A DNA stretch of 64,000 bases from Diadema setosum. Its lineage: Eukaryota > Echinodermata > Echinoidea > Diadematoida > Diadematidae. Below the pieces are notes generated by a model. That model ran no database searches. It saw nothing but the letters and a program-made list of their open reading frames with translations, and was not told where the DNA came from. Of this stretch, positions 34,789 through 46,190 are shown piece after piece. The position numbers and the translations under genes were made by a program. Location: positions 13,308,787-13,372,786 of the forward strand of contig NC_092690.1 in NCBI RefSeq assembly GCF_964275005.1, in the 5' to 3' direction. Positions within the stretch are counted from its first letter, which is position 1. Each line of letters opens with the position of its first letter.

Positions 34789-35265
34789 GTGATGAGGGCA
34801 AGTACATGTAGGCCTACTTCCCTGATTGCAATTGCGTTGCATCAGACTAGCGTTTGTGCGTCTTGAGCTGAGCGGCGGACTGACATTCACCACCGTAATA
34901 AGATTGGACTGCCTGAGCTATGTAAGCCTATTTGCACTTTTGGAGAGACGTCGACGAAAAATAAAGAATGACATACCGCACCAGACTTCTGTTGTCTACA
35001 AACTGCAAGATGACCACAGTCCGACGACAGGAAAAGTCTTCTGCACTGAGCAACTTTTATTTTTGCTGGTAATTTGTGTGATTATGCTTCCGCAAGTAAA
35101 AAAAAAACAACAACAACAACAACAAACAACAACAACAACAAGAATTACGGCTTATTATATATTATATAATTGTGAAGATTGAACAAAACATAACCAAAAT
35201 TCAAAGTAAAGAGAAACATGTAATGCTGCAACACAACATTGATTCAAGTAATTATTTCACGAATG
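34789..35265. other. Non-coding region with CAA microsatellite
   Basis: No supported exon. The CAA-type repeat lies at about 35108-35142. The ORF at 34826-35182 ends in the microsatellite and is not supported. Confidence 0.4.
35108..35142. repeat. CAA microsatellite
   Basis: About eleven CAA units with one interruption, just upstream of the RNase H fragment. Confidence 0.9.
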
Positions 35266-35266
35266 A

Positions 35267-36259
35267 ACAGCACAACTAGACTGGACAGCAAAAGAAAGTA
35301 CCCACTTCTGTCAAAGGCCGCACACAAAAATTCACCCCTTAGAAATATACAATTTTTGTACACAGGTGTGCTACTATGCCCCTTACTTATCACATGCACA
35401 TACTCTCTATTCAAACCACCTGACAATTTACACTGACGGTTCCCATGATCCCTCCACTAACTGTTCTGGCATTGGAATTTACGTACCTCACTATCGTCAT
35501 GAAATAAGTGAAAGGGTTTCACCCATCTCAATTTGTCGTACAGAACTGGTAGCAATTCTTCTTGCCCTATCATGGCTGGAATCCTCTCCCCCTCTCAGAG
35601 CTGTTATTTTCTCAGATTCTCTCAGTGCCTTGACACTTTTGAATAACCACACCTCAAATATCCTTGACCTTCCCAATGAAGTCCTTCTTAAATGCTCAAA
35701 TCTTGTAATGAATGGGTGTGACATCACTTTAGCATGGGTACCAGCTCACTGTGGTCTAGCGGGCAACGAAAAAGCCGATTATCTTGCCAAACAAAGTTTA
35801 CGTAAGAATATTACAATCAGTGTTCCTCTAAGTGTTGATGATATACGACATGTAATTAAACATAGGTGTCTTGACGCTTGGAACGCGTTATGGCGCTCGT
35901 CTAAGAAAGGACGCCATCTTTTCAACATCCAACCCTGTGCCTCAAACACCTTCACCTTTGAAAGTCTGAATAGACGTGATGAAATAATAACTCACCGACT
36001 CCGCATGGGCAGAGCCAGATTAGCAACTTTTTATCATATTATCCGTAAGCATCCCACTGGTCTTTGCTCAATATGCAATGCACTGGAAACCGTGGAACAT
36101 TATCTATTACACTGCAAACAACACACAAATCAACGTACAAATCTCATGCGTGCTATCCATAAGCAATCACTAAACATCTCTGATTTACTCGCAAATCACA
36201 AAGCTCTGGACGCAGTTATTGCCTATGTCAAGGAAACCAACAAATATCACAGTATTTAA
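35267..36259 (+). CDS. RNase H domain and C-terminal zinc knuckle of a 5'-truncated LINE
   Basis: Open from a stop at 35264-35266 to TAA at 36257-36259. RNase H removes the RNA strand of RNA-DNA hybrids during retrotransposition. The expected catalytic signature is complete: TIYTDGS, CRTELVAI, FSDSLSAL and WVPAHCGLAGNEKAD. Near the C-terminus CSICNALETVEHYLLHC gives a C-x2-C-x8-H-x4-C cluster, seen in I, Loa and related non-LTR elements that carry RNase H downstream of reverse transcriptase. No reverse transcriptase lies upstream. The first ATG-type start is unclear (35366 is GTG), so this is most likely a 5'-truncated but otherwise undamaged copy. Confidence 0.8.
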   Translation, partial: TAQLDWTAKESTHFCQRPHTKIHPLEIYNFCTQVCYYAPYLSHAHTLYSNHLTIYTDGSHDPSTNCSGIGIYVPHYRHEISERVSPISICRTELVAILLALSWLESSPPLRAVIFSDSLSALTLLNNHTSNILDLPNEVLLKCSNLVMNGCDITLAWVPAHCGLAGNEKADYLAKQSLRKNITISVPLSVDDIRHVIKHRCLDAWNALWRSSKKGRHLFNIQPCASNTFTFESLNRRDEIITHRLRMGRARLATFYHIIRKHPTGLCSICNALETVEHYLLHCKQHTNQRTNLMRAIHKQSLNISDLLANHKALDAVIAYVKETNKYHSI

Positions 36260-36564
36260 GATTGCATAACTTTGCTGTAGCATGGACTTTGCAAAGTCTT
36301 GCAGAATGTACATGTACTTTATCATTTTGCAAACGTAGATTTCAAGATATTTTGTGAGTCGTCGTATTATATGTTATTATGCATTATTGGTATTATCAAT
36401 TACTTGTTTATTAATAATGTCTCCCACGTTGCTGTGGAATGCATTTGAAGAGGTATGTACATGTATCATACATCTTCATAAATAATTGCGAGTTGCCTTT
36501 ACACACGTCATGTCGGCATATATCTGCTTATCAATGATATGTGGGTTTTTGTGTTTGTTTGTTA
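36260..36564 (+). other. Probable 3' UTR of the RNase H LINE fragment and flank
   Basis: AT-rich sequence after the LINE stop, without coding signs. It contains several TACATGTA words. The LINE end point and any target duplication are not visible. Confidence 0.35.
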
Positions 36565-38921
36565 GGTGATCCGAGTATCCTCTCGGATCACCTTCTGTAT
36601 CTGTACGGATTCTTTGTTCTTCTTCTTTATTTCTGGACAAAAGTTGTGTTTCGATTAGCTCAGAAAGTGCTCTTCCTATCAATTTCAAACTTATACCATA
36701 TATGTATCGTGTCCCAAAGACGACAGATCAAGTGAAATCATTGTGATCAGTCGACCGTGACGTCACGATGACGTCATTATATGAAAACACATTTTCATTC
36801 ATATCTCATTAATGGAATGGAATTTTTCAATGAAATTTACGTCACATATATTTCAAGTCAAGTGAATTCTACACATATTCTCAAAATTCATATATACCCT
36901 TAAAACGTGCGCGTACGCGCGCGTTGAAATATTTGTATGCTCCAATCGAGCTCAAAATTTTTTTGCACACGTTTCAGACCATTTGGAGCATTTTTTGAAA
37001 AATTGAAAAATTTGGACGGACGCGTACGCGCGCGCACATATACGCACGCACAGCTCATATGCAATAGAAATTTCCCGTTTTTACACTTTGATCGGATGTC
37101 TGAAATGTCAAGGAATATTTCTACCAAGTTTCAAGTCAATCCGACTCAATATAACGTCATACGGGCCCGTCAAAGTTGAAATTCCGCGCGCGCGTCAATG
37201 GCGATATACAGTGCAACTATGCCAAAAAACCGCCAATTTTAAATCCGATTTTACTCGTCAGGATGGACGGTGACCCCCCATTTTCTTTACATATTTTGAA
37301 AGCTGATGAGTTGTACATGTCATTTCATGGGGTGGAAATGCTGGCAAAATGATTAAAAGATATCAAATTTCTTAATAAAGTAAAAAAAGTAAATTTTCAA
37401 AATGACGTCATCAAATTTCAAGTTTATTCGAGCATATCTCACTAATCCTTTGTCAATTTTCACCCAAATTTCAGTATGTTGTAGCTTATTAAATGCTCTT
37501 TCATTAATGTAATAACAATATTTTGATTAGATGACGGCATCACCTCGTAAAAATGGATTTAAAGTAATCTTGTCAAATTTGACCAGTTTACGTGTTATCT
37601 CTATGGGAGTGCAGTTTCTCTGGAAATGAAATTTGACATGACTATCTTTATCGAGCACTAGATCACTTATGCTTCGGTGAATTTCTCCCAGATTTTAATA
37701 TGTTGTAGCTGAGACTTTGTGCTATCGTAAATGTGACCTTTGTTTTTTCATACGATGTCTGCATCACGTCAAAAAACTTGGTTGAAATTAAAGCTTATCT
37801 TCGATGTATTGAAATATTTCTTTCTTTCTGCAACTTTCCGTGCAATAACTCAAGGAAAACATATCCTATCACCCCCATACTTTGCACATGTTTAGTTCAT
37901 GTCACGTACAATATTTGATAAAATAACAATTACTTGATCAGACGCCATCTTGGGTATGTAAATTAGGGTCAAAGGTCATAAATGTTTTATCCTGTATCTT
38001 GGTGAATACATGTCCTATCTTTCCCATATTTTGCACACGCAAAGATCATGTTACAAGAATCATTTCACAAAATAACCACTCTTTGCTCAGATGCCATCTT
38101 GTCTGTGCAAAGTGGGGTCAAAAGGTCATATGTACTTCTTTCTGTTTCTTCGTTATGACGTGTTATCTCTATGGGAGGGAATTTTTCTAGATGTGAAAAT
38201 TGACATGATTGTTTTTATGGAACACTAGCTCACTTACCCTTCGGTGAATTTTTCTCAGATTTCAATATGTTGTAACTGAGACTTTGCGCTATCGCTACGT
38301 GCCTTTTGTTTTTTCATATGATGTCGGGATCATGTTAAAATACTTGGTTGAAATTACAGCTTATCTTCGATGTATTGAGATATTTCTATGTTTCTGCAAC
38401 TTTCTTTGCAATAACTCAAGAAAAACAGCCCCTATCACCCCCATATTTTGCACATGTTTAGTTCATGTCACGTACATTATTTGATAAAATAACAATTACT
38501 TGATCAGACGCCATCTTGGGTATGTAAATTAGGGTCAAAGGTCATAAATGTTTTATCCTGTATCTTTGTGAATACATGTCTTATCTTTCCCATATTTTGC
38601 ACACGCAAAGATCATGTTACAAGAATCATTTCACAAAATAACCACTTTTTGCTCAGATGCCATCTAGGTTGTGCAAAGTGGGGTCAAAGGTCATATGTAC
38701 TTGTTGCTGTATCTTCATTATAGTGTATACAGATTTGGTACCAAATATGGCAGATATGACTCCCTTTTCTAAATGAGAATCCAAACATCACACGGCCAAT
38801 GTCTCTGAACACAGGTGAAACCTGCATGGTCATGCCTATTGCGATCAGGACTTGAATCATTGATTAAAAAAAAAAATCGGATCACCTTAATTTGTCAGTG
38901 ATGACAAATTACAATCTCTAG
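36565..38921 (+). mobile_element. Helitron-like non-autonomous element
   Basis: The right end has a perfect 9-bp-arm hairpin, AATTTGTCA-GTGA-TGACAAATT (38889-38910), then seven bases and CTAG (38918-38921) followed by T. This matches the Helitron rule of a hairpin about 10-12 nt before a CTRR end inserted before T. The left part opens with an 11-bp-arm hairpin, GGTGATCCGAG/CTCGGATCACC (36565-36592), and CGGATCACCTT recurs near the right end. The exact 5' TC is not settled. No helicase ORF. The interior has a 567-bp tandem duplication and CpG-alternating GCGCGC stretches. Confidence 0.6.
37590..38725 (+). repeat. 567-bp tandem duplication inside the Helitron-like element
   Basis: CGTGTTATCTCTATGGGAG at 37590 and about 38158, and CACGTACA at 37903 and 38469, give a period of 566-568 bp. 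The two copies remain very similar (ACAATTACTTGATCAGACGC is shared exactly). Non-coding; the matching ORFs at 37733 and 38284 are copies of each other. Confidence 0.9.
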
Positions 38922-40011
38922 TTTTGTTTTGTTTTTGTTTAGTTTTTTTTTTTCATGCTTGATTGTGATAAATCTCACTTATGTTTTATTTAGTCTCGTT
39001 TTCCCCTTCCCAGTACACAGGGGAAGGACTTTCAATCTCCCCTATCCTCAGCGTAATAGACCTTCACGACATTCGCAGCGGACATCGCTCTCCGGTCCCC
39101 TCCGACAACAAGCCCACCTTTGAATTGGTCAGCCGTCACGTCGAGGCCTCCATCCGTCCACCTCGCCTATAGGTGCCGGAATCTGCAGCAAGCGGGTTTG
39201 GGGAGTCACTCGCTGCTGCAGATCCCGGCATCTCCCTCAATGGGTCTCTATTATATAAAATGTATACATGTATATTGTCTTACGTTCCTTGCGTGCGTTT
39301 CCCTAGCAAGAACAGGGGATCCTTTCGTTCATATACCTATAGTGTAATTTTATAAATGATACACCTTTCATCATTTTTGTGGTGAGAACAACTTAAAAAT
39401 ATTTGTTAATCCCCTTTCGTATGAGTCACCTGCACCTAATTAATACTTTAAATCTGTGGTTTGAATTTATTTTGAAGATTATTATGACTCCTACTTTCTG
39501 GCACTAAATTGTACTTTTTTATTTTTGGGGGCTTGAAGCCCGCAGGTATACTCATACGTCTTTGATTCCAGGATTATATCTGTATCATATTTCTCCGTTG
39601 TTTGCTGCAAATATTTTTCTGTATCAACGCCTTAGAGCTCCTTGATATAAACACTGCAAATATTTTTCTGTATATGCAAATATTTTTCTGTATCAACGCC
39701 TTAGAGCTCCTTGATAGAAACACTGTATATATATATTTTTTTCTTCTTCTTCTTTCTTTCGAAACAATGATACAGTTATAGTAATTTTATCTATTTTGTA
39801 AAAAACATATCATTGTGTGTGTGCTCTATTTAAATACTGTACATTATTTTGGGTTGAACCATGATATGGATGTGTCTGTGCGTGGTTGAAGGTGTGTGTA
39901 TGTGGTTGAGTGTGTGCACGTGGATGAGTTAGTGTGCGGTACACGCGCGCGTGTATTGTGTAGTTATTTGAGTTTGTCTGAAGAATAATATGAGGTATTC
40001 ATCAATATCAT
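38922..40011. other. GC-richer relic and duplicated short segment
   Basis: 38990-39250 is GC-richer than its flanks and could be an old retroelement piece, but no motif is recognisable in any frame. At 39606-39725 the phrase GCAAATATTTTTCTGTATC with CGCCTTAGAGCTCCTTGATA occurs twice in tandem. Confidence 0.4.
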
Positions 40012-40148
40012 ATGAGCTCCCTCGTGGAGACGTAATGAGCTCCTTTATGGAGACAATAATGAGCTCCCTCGTGGAGACTTTATGAGCTCCTTTGTGGAGA
40101 CAATATGAGCTCCCTCGTGGAGACGATATGAGCTCCCTCGAGGAGACT
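40012..40148 (+). repeat. 23-bp minisatellite, about six units
   Basis: Unit ATGAGCTCCCTCGTGGAGAC plus two to four bases, with alternation of CTCGTGGAG and TTTGTGGAG versions. CTCC and GGAG within each unit pair as a small hairpin. Confidence 0.9.
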
Positions 40149-40311
40149 TGGTATGCATTTAATATTCTTGTTTATATCTCTTAAAGATCTATAATGTTTG
40201 TTTTATGTTATAAGTGCTGTCTGGGGCAAATTATTTGTATAGGGCCCCATTTCTCTCTCTCTCTCTTCTTTCGATCTTTAAAATAACAACAACAACAACA
40301 TACTCTCTAAA

Positions 40312-40480
40312 AATAATTCGAGTGAAAATATTCACTCTTACTGAGTCTTACAGGAGTGAATAAAAAAAGAGTGAAATTAGAGTGAAATTGGATTGAATTT
40401 TGAGTGAAAATGTTCATTTTCACTCATTTTGGAGTGACCTCAGGGATCACTCGAAGATTTTGGAGTGACCCCTGACATCT
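40312..40480. repeat. Repeat-rich segment of GAGTGAAAAT words
   Basis: Starting ACTCTCTAAAAATAATTCG, the segment alternates GAGTGAAAAT with TTCACTC inverses and TTTTGGAGTGACC. It resembles a truncated MITE whose start is like those at 31275 and 41592. The right terminus is not clear. Confidence 0.5.
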
Positions 40481-40560
40481 TCTTTCATCGTGTCCAATTA
40501 GATAAGCCTATGTCTGTAACAAGACATTCATGGAAAGAGGGAAAATGACCAACTGTCATT

Positions 40561-40630
40561 GCCCCCCCCCCCAAAAAAAAAATAATAAATAAATAAATAA
40601 ATAAATAAATAGATAAATAAATAAATAAAA
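40561..40630. repeat. C-run, A-run and AAAT microsatellite
   Basis: C11, A9 and then about 12 AAAT/AATA units with one GATA interruption. It could be the tail of a minus-strand retroelement. Confidence 0.9.
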
Positions 40631-40805
40631 TAAGACCAAAAAAAATCCCAGAACACGGCAAGAATTGCGTACTTTCCAATTTCATGGGAGCTCAGGGTCG
40701 CACTAAGTCCGCATTTATGATTGTGCGATGCATTGTTCAACTGTTCGTTTGCGGATAAATACATACCCTGTACCAAACCTAACACCAATCATGAGTGTTT
40801 GGACT

Positions 40806-41350
40806 TATTTATTTATTTATTCAGTTTTCTTTACCCAGGGTAGCCCCATCTGTGGTTTAAACACTGTTGTATTAGGGGGCCCTGCAACAGAATGACAAAA
40901 TAGAACAGTTCAACAAACACAAAATAAACCAAGGACATTCCTTTTTACATCATAACATAAACACAATATCAATACTCTATATAAATAAAGAAATGCAAAA
41001 TTAACCCTTGACGATAATGATACACAAACTCATGTTATTTGAGAAAAGAAATAATACCTTAACATTAGACAGGAATATCAAAAATACTCGAATTCTACCC
41101 CAAGTGAGATATGTATGCTCTTACGAACGCTTGAAGAGAGGTGGCGTTTCGAACTTCAGTGGGGAGCTGATTCCAAATACATGATGCATAGTGTGAAAAC
41201 GATTTTTTTCCTGCTTGAGTTTTAACTTGTGGAATTATGAGACCATTATAACTTGTGTTTCACGTACGATAAGAAAGTATTGTTACCAAGGGGCGTGATG
41301 ATTTCTTGCACGTATTCGAGCATGTTGCCATGAAGTGTTCATCCGCCACC
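40806..41350 (-). pseudogene. 3' end of a minus-strand LINE: ORF2 C-terminus and 3' UTR
   Basis: On the minus strand 41095-41259 reads KTQAGKKSFSHYASCIWNQ, LPTEVRNATSLQAF and VRAYISHLG before TAG. The SF-x-x-x-A-x-x-x-WN-x-LP-x-x-VR block followed by S-L-x-x-F is characteristic of LINE ORF2 C-termini. A TGA interrupts the frame just upstream. Downstream (leftwards) about 290 bp of AT-rich 3' UTR ends in an AAAT-type repeat at 40806-40822, a usual LINE tail. The element is heavily 5'-truncated and inactive. Confidence 0.7.
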
Positions 41351-41591
41351 TTTTCTCAAGCGTCATCCCACAAAAAGCACCACAGAAGTTGCTCACACCA
41401 TAGAACTACTATTGTTAGCTCCTTGTATCCTCTTCCCTTCAGGGTTCCGTGACATTTGCTCCTGCGACAATTACTCCCATTGATATATCTGCATGCTAAG
41501 CCAAACGTAAATTCAACCCATACACATAACCCTAACCCTAATCCTAATTCTCACATCAAACTAAACCTAAAACCCTATCACAACCCTACAC
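41351..41591. other. Short non-coding spacer
   Basis: Contains AACCCTAACCCTAATCC at about 41528, only two to three telomere-like units. No gene. Confidence 0.4.
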
Positions 41592-41774
41592 TCTAAAAAC
41601 ACAAATGTTGAATTAGCATTTAAAAGGGCCGAGGAGTGACAACATTTTCAAAGTGTTGGTTTTCCTGCTAGATTCAACACTTAAGATGCTATCTTAAAAG
41701 TTGGATGCAACACTTCAAAACTGCTGTCACTCCTCGGCCCTTTTAAATGTTGATTCAACATTTACGTTTTTAGA
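41592..41774. mobile_element. 183-bp MITE
   Basis: TCTAAAAAC and GTTTTTAGA close the element. The arms extend about 55 bp and share ATGTTGAAT, CATTTAAAAGGGCCGAGG and AGTGACA in inverse orientation. Non-coding; no clear target duplication. Confidence 0.8.
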
Positions 41775-42021
41775 TTGTAAACCCAGGGAGGTGGCAAGTA
41801 TCTGGAAAACCATATCATCTGGAGCAATTGTCGCAGCAAATGTCGTGTCACCCCCTTGAGGCACTAAGATAGCAAGCGAAACTACTGGCATACAAAACTA
41901 GCAGCACATTGGATCTGAAACTCTTCGAAACTTAATTTGCGGTCAGAACACTTCACAAAAAAAGCGGGGAATATGCGTGTTTAGTGGCAACGACGACTTA
42001 TTTTCCATTACGCTCAATCTG

Positions 42022-42430
42022 TACACGGTTGATGCACACATGCCAAATAGTGGTTGACCACACTCATGAATATTCATGATTTGGCCTCGCCCACTTTTTT
42101 TGTGGTTGTTGTTTTCACACCAATTAAAGGGGACCTCACTTACCGCCCTCTTGCCGCCACAATTAGACAGGACAAGCGAGTCGCGGCAACATCATCAGAA
42201 AAATCCGAGAATGACCATGGTAGGTGCGCGACTCACATTCTATTTAATTTCATTGCTCATTCGAGAAAATGGAGCTGTTGGATATGGCAAGGGGGATAAA
42301 GCAGTGTTCCAACGCAGAAGGGAATTCGGTAAAATCGCAAGTCGTGAGGTTAGTTGTCAATAATTTCCATTTTATTTTATACGGTTGTATTCATTTACAA
42401 ATTTTGATATACCTGTTGTCAACGGCGTAA
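42022..42430 (+). other. Module copy 1: promoter-like box plus PNAG-type reading frame (degraded)
   Basis: Homologous to 55733-56410 and 63690-64000. It starts CACGGTTGATGCA, includes TGAATATTCATGATT, the CCGCCCTCTTGC-CGC box (42143-42157) and a reading frame around ATG 42284. That frame reads FEKMELLDMARGIKQCSNAE then GNSVKSQVVR, clearly related to the other copies but with several substitutions and an in-frame TAA (42245-42247) upstream. A possible donor-like GTTAGT follows. This copy looks non-functional. Function unknown. Confidence 0.65.
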
Positions 42431-43130
42431 ATCCATACTGAGGAGTGGGGGATGGTCACTATCACCACGATTACAAGCCCATAACCGGACCGGCGCAGCC
42501 TTTTTTCTTTTTTTTTTTTGGGGGGGGGGGGGAGAAGCTTTGTGCCCCCCCCCCCCACACACACACACACACTTTACAGGGATCGGATGCCCCACTCTTT
42601 TGCATGAAATATAAAGTGGGAGAAAAGTGGCAGCAACAACATAAAGACTTTTTGTTCTTGTTGCTTTTTTTTTTGCTTGTCAGACGACTTTCGGCGGAAA
42701 ATCAGACCTTAAAAGTATGAAAACATTTTTTTTTTTTTTGGAAATATCTGTGAGAGGGAGCGGAACGACCGAACGGGGGAAGGGTGTGTATGGGGGGGGG
42801 GGGGTATCCCTCTCCCACACGAGGAAGATTTTGCATTTTCAGACCTGAAATTCAGCGATCTGGTGCTCACTTGTGGTGAAAATTTTGTTTTCTTTTCTTT
42901 AAAAAAAATAAGAAAATGAAATATTCACAATATATTATTGAATGACAAAATCGTGGTATTTCAGCTCTTGCTGTGCGACATCACTGTGAAGGCCTACTAA
43001 ATAATGGGGCCTATCATCGGCGTACACAGGATTTGATCTTAGGAGGAGCGGTTATGTGAGGGAACGAATCAAGCGAGGGGGGGAGGGTATGGTTATAGGG
43101 GGGTTTCCCCCTCCTACGGTGAGATCTCTT
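42431..43130. other. Low-complexity spacer with G, C and CA runs
   Basis: T-then-G13 (42520-42532), C12 followed by a CA microsatellite (42545-42572) and G13 (42792-42804) are present. CACACACTTTACAGGGATCG and ATGAAATATAAAGTGGGAG recur at 51912-51990, so this is another copy of that decayed repeat family. No gene. Confidence 0.6.
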
Positions 43131-45800
43131 TGCGTTGAAAATTTTGACATTTTCAGTCCAAAAACTGCCGTTTGTAGCTATATTCTTCGCTTTGGAAATT
43201 AAGGGGGGCACACCAGGCGCAACTGCTGTCAATCACTGGCAGCAACATCAGGAGAATGGCATAGCGATAAAATGCGAGCGAGCGGAGCGAGCGAGCATGA
43301 AAATTGTAACATTTTACATTCTAAAAACTGCCGTTTGCAGGTATACTTTTTCGCTTTGGAAATTAAGGGGGGCCGCATCAGGCGCAACTGCTGGCAATTA
43401 CTGGCAGCAACATCAGGAGAATGGCATAGCAGTTAAATGCGAGCGAGCGGGGCGAGCGAGCTTGAAAATTTTGACATTTTACAGTCCAAAGACTGCCGTT
43501 TGTGGCTGTATTTTTTCGCTTTGGAAATTATGGGGGCACACCGGGCGCAACTGCCGGCAATCGGGCAGCAACATCAGAATGGCATAACGATTAAATGCGA
43601 GCGAGTGAAGCGAGTGAGCTTGAAAATTTTGATATCTTACAGTCCCACATGTCCTTTGTGGCGTGTACTAGTATTTTTTCGCTTTGGAAATTAAGGGGGG
43701 GGGGGCGCACCGGGCGAAAACTGCTGGCAATTACTGGCAGCAACATCAGGAGAATGGCATAATGATTAAATGCGAGCGAGCGAAGCGAGCGAGCTTCAAA
43801 ATTTTGACATTTGACAGTCCCAAAACTGCCGTTTGTAGATATATTTTTCGCTTTGGAAATTAAGGGGCGCACCGGGCGAAAACTGCTGGCAGTTACTGGC
43901 AGCAACATCAGGAGAATGGAATAATAATTAAATGCGAGCGAGCGAAGCGAGCGAGCTTCAAAAATTTGACATTTTACAGTCCCCAAACTGCCGTTTGTAG
44001 CTATATTTTTCGCTTTGGAAATTAAGGGGGGCGCACCTGCTCACAATCACTGGCAGCAACATCAGGAGAATGGCATGGCGATTAAATGCGAGCGAGCGGA
44101 GCGAGCGAGCTTGAAAATTTTGACATTTTACAGTCCAAAGACTGCCGTTTGTGGCTGTATTTTTTCGCTTTGGAAATTATGGGGGCACACCGGGCGCAAC
44201 TGCCGGCAATCGGGCAGCAACATCAGAATGGCATAACGATTAAATGCGAGCGAGTGAAGCGAGTGAGCTTGAAAATTTTGATATCTTACAGTCCCACATG
44301 TCCTTTGTGGCGTGTACTAGTATTTTTTCGCTTTGGAAATTAAGGGGGGGGGCGCACCGGGCGAAAACTGCTGGCAGTTACTGGCAGCAACATCAGGAGA
44401 ATGGAATAATAATTAAATGCGAGCGAGCGAAGCGAGCGAGCTTCAAAAATTTGACATTTTACAGTCCCCAAACTGCCGTTTGTAGCTATATTTTTCGCTT
44501 TGGAAATTAAGGGGGGGGGAGCGCACCTGCTCACAATCACTGGCAGCAACATCAGGAGAATGGCATGGCGATTAAATGCGAGCGAGCGGAGCGAGCGAGC
44601 TTGAAAATTTTGACATTTTACAGTCCAAAGACTGCCGTTTGTGGCTGTATTTTTTCGCTTTGGAAATTATGGGGGCACACCGGGCGCAACTGCCGGCAAT
44701 CGGGCAACAACATCAGAATGGCATAACGATTAAATGCGAGCGAGCGAAGCGAGTGAGCTTGAAAATTTTGATATTTTACAGTCCCACATGTCCTTTGTGG
44801 CTGTACTAGTATTTTTTCGCTTTGGAAATTAAGGGGGGGGGCGCACCGGGCGAAAACTGCTGGAAATTACTGGCAGCAACATCAGGAGAATGACATAATG
44901 ATTAAATGCGAGCGAGCGAAGCGAGCGAGCTTCAAAATTTTGACATTTGACAGTCCAAAAACTGCCGTTTGTAGATATATTTTTCGCTTTGGAAATTAAG
45001 GGGCGCACCGGGCGAAAACTGCTGGCAGTTACTGGCAGCAACATCAGGAGAATGGAATAATAATTAAATGCGAGCGAGCGAAGCGAGCGAGCTTCAAAAA
45101 TTTGACATTTTACAGTCCCCAAACTGCCGTTTGTAGCTATATTTTTCGCTTTGGAAATTAAGGGGGGCGCACCTGCTCACAATCACTGGCAGCAACATCA
45201 GGAGAATGGCATGGCGATTAAATGCGAGCGAGCGGAGCGAGCGAGCTTGAAAATTTTGACATTTTACAGTCTAAAAACTGCCGTTTGTAGCTATACTTTT
45301 TCGCTTTGGAAATTTAGGGGGCACACCGAGTGCAACTGCCGGCAATTACTGGCAGCAACATCAGGAGAATGGCATAGCGGTTAAATGCGAGCGAGCGGAG
45401 CGAGCGAGCTTGAAAATTTTGACATTTTACAGTCCAAAGACTGCCGTTTGTGGCTGTATTTTTTCGCTTTGGAAATTAAGGGGGCACACCGGGCGCAACT
45501 GTCGGCAATTACTGGCAGCAACATCAGGAGAATGGCATACGTCTAATGCTAGCGAGCGAAGCGAGTGAGCTTGAAAATTTTGACATTTTCCAGTCCTAAA
45601 AACTGTCGTTTGTAGCTATATTTTCGCTTTGGAAATTAAGGGGGGCGCACCGGGTGCACCTGCTGTCAATCACTTGCAGCAACATCAGGAGAATGGCATA
45701 GCGGTTAAATGCGAGCGAGCGGAGCGAGAGAGCTTTAAAATTTTAACATTTTACACTCCAAAAACTGCCGTTTGTAGCTATATTTTTCGCTTTTGTTTGT
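43131..45800 (+). repeat. 162-bp satellite, about 16 copies, with higher-order repeats
   Basis: Each unit carries GCGAGCGAGCGAAGCGAGCG, a TTGAAAATTTTGACATTTTA stretch, ACTGCCGTTTGTAGC, TTTTCGCTTTGGAAATTAAG and a G run, then GGCAGCAACATCAGGAGAAT. Units lie at 43278, 43439, 43598, 43773, 43935, 44088 and so on to 45711, mean spacing 162 bp. Blocks of four units (649 bp: 43437 to 44086) and three units (490 bp: 44086 to 44576) recur nearly exactly, showing recent unequal exchange. ORFs across it repeat the same peptide and are not genes. Confidence 0.95.
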
Positions 45801-45914
45801 CCCACTTTTATTTGAGAACCATCCCCCCCCCCCATCGACGCCTCTATACATATTAGGTTGCTTTTGTTAAGTGAAAGATCTGCTGCACACTCTTTGATAA
45901 TTTAGGGAATATAC
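45801..45914. other. Decayed satellite edge
   Basis: The last satellite unit degrades into a C13 run and text (CTGCTGCACACTCTTTGATA) shared with the repeats at 52285 onwards, marking the left edge of the LINE insertion. Confidence 0.5.
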
Positions 45915-46190
45915 GTCTATGTCAAAAGTGTACAAAGTTTATCCCTTATCCTGTATAGGTGTATTAGCGGACCTTTTGCATGAAGAGGGCGCTGTCGTCC
46001 AACACTGACGCCGATTTCAAACCTTCTCATATTTTTTCTGAATTTTGCTGGATTTGACCTATATTTTGCCTGTTGCACTCATAATGTCCTGACTAGTGTG
46101 TCATTGTAGCCCAGTGGAATCACCTGGCAATGTTTGGTTGAAACTTTAACCTCAGTTTTGGAAAGATTTTGGAAAACCTTTGCTGTGACG

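Noticed and set aside
38929..39355. Overlapping ORFs in a GC-richer block
   Set aside because: No motif in any frame and no splice support; kept only as an unexplained composition change.
41528..41560. Telomeric repeat (AACCCTAACCCTAATCC)
   Set aside because: Only two to three imperfect units, far too few for a telomere or clear interstitial telomeric array.
43135..45856. Repeated 70-150 codon ORFs in the 162-bp satellite
   Set aside because: They recur at satellite periodicity with the same peptide and have no independent coding evidence.
46134..46190. Extending the LINE protein upstream to 46134
   Set aside because: Position 46134 is TTG. The first in-frame ATG is 46191.
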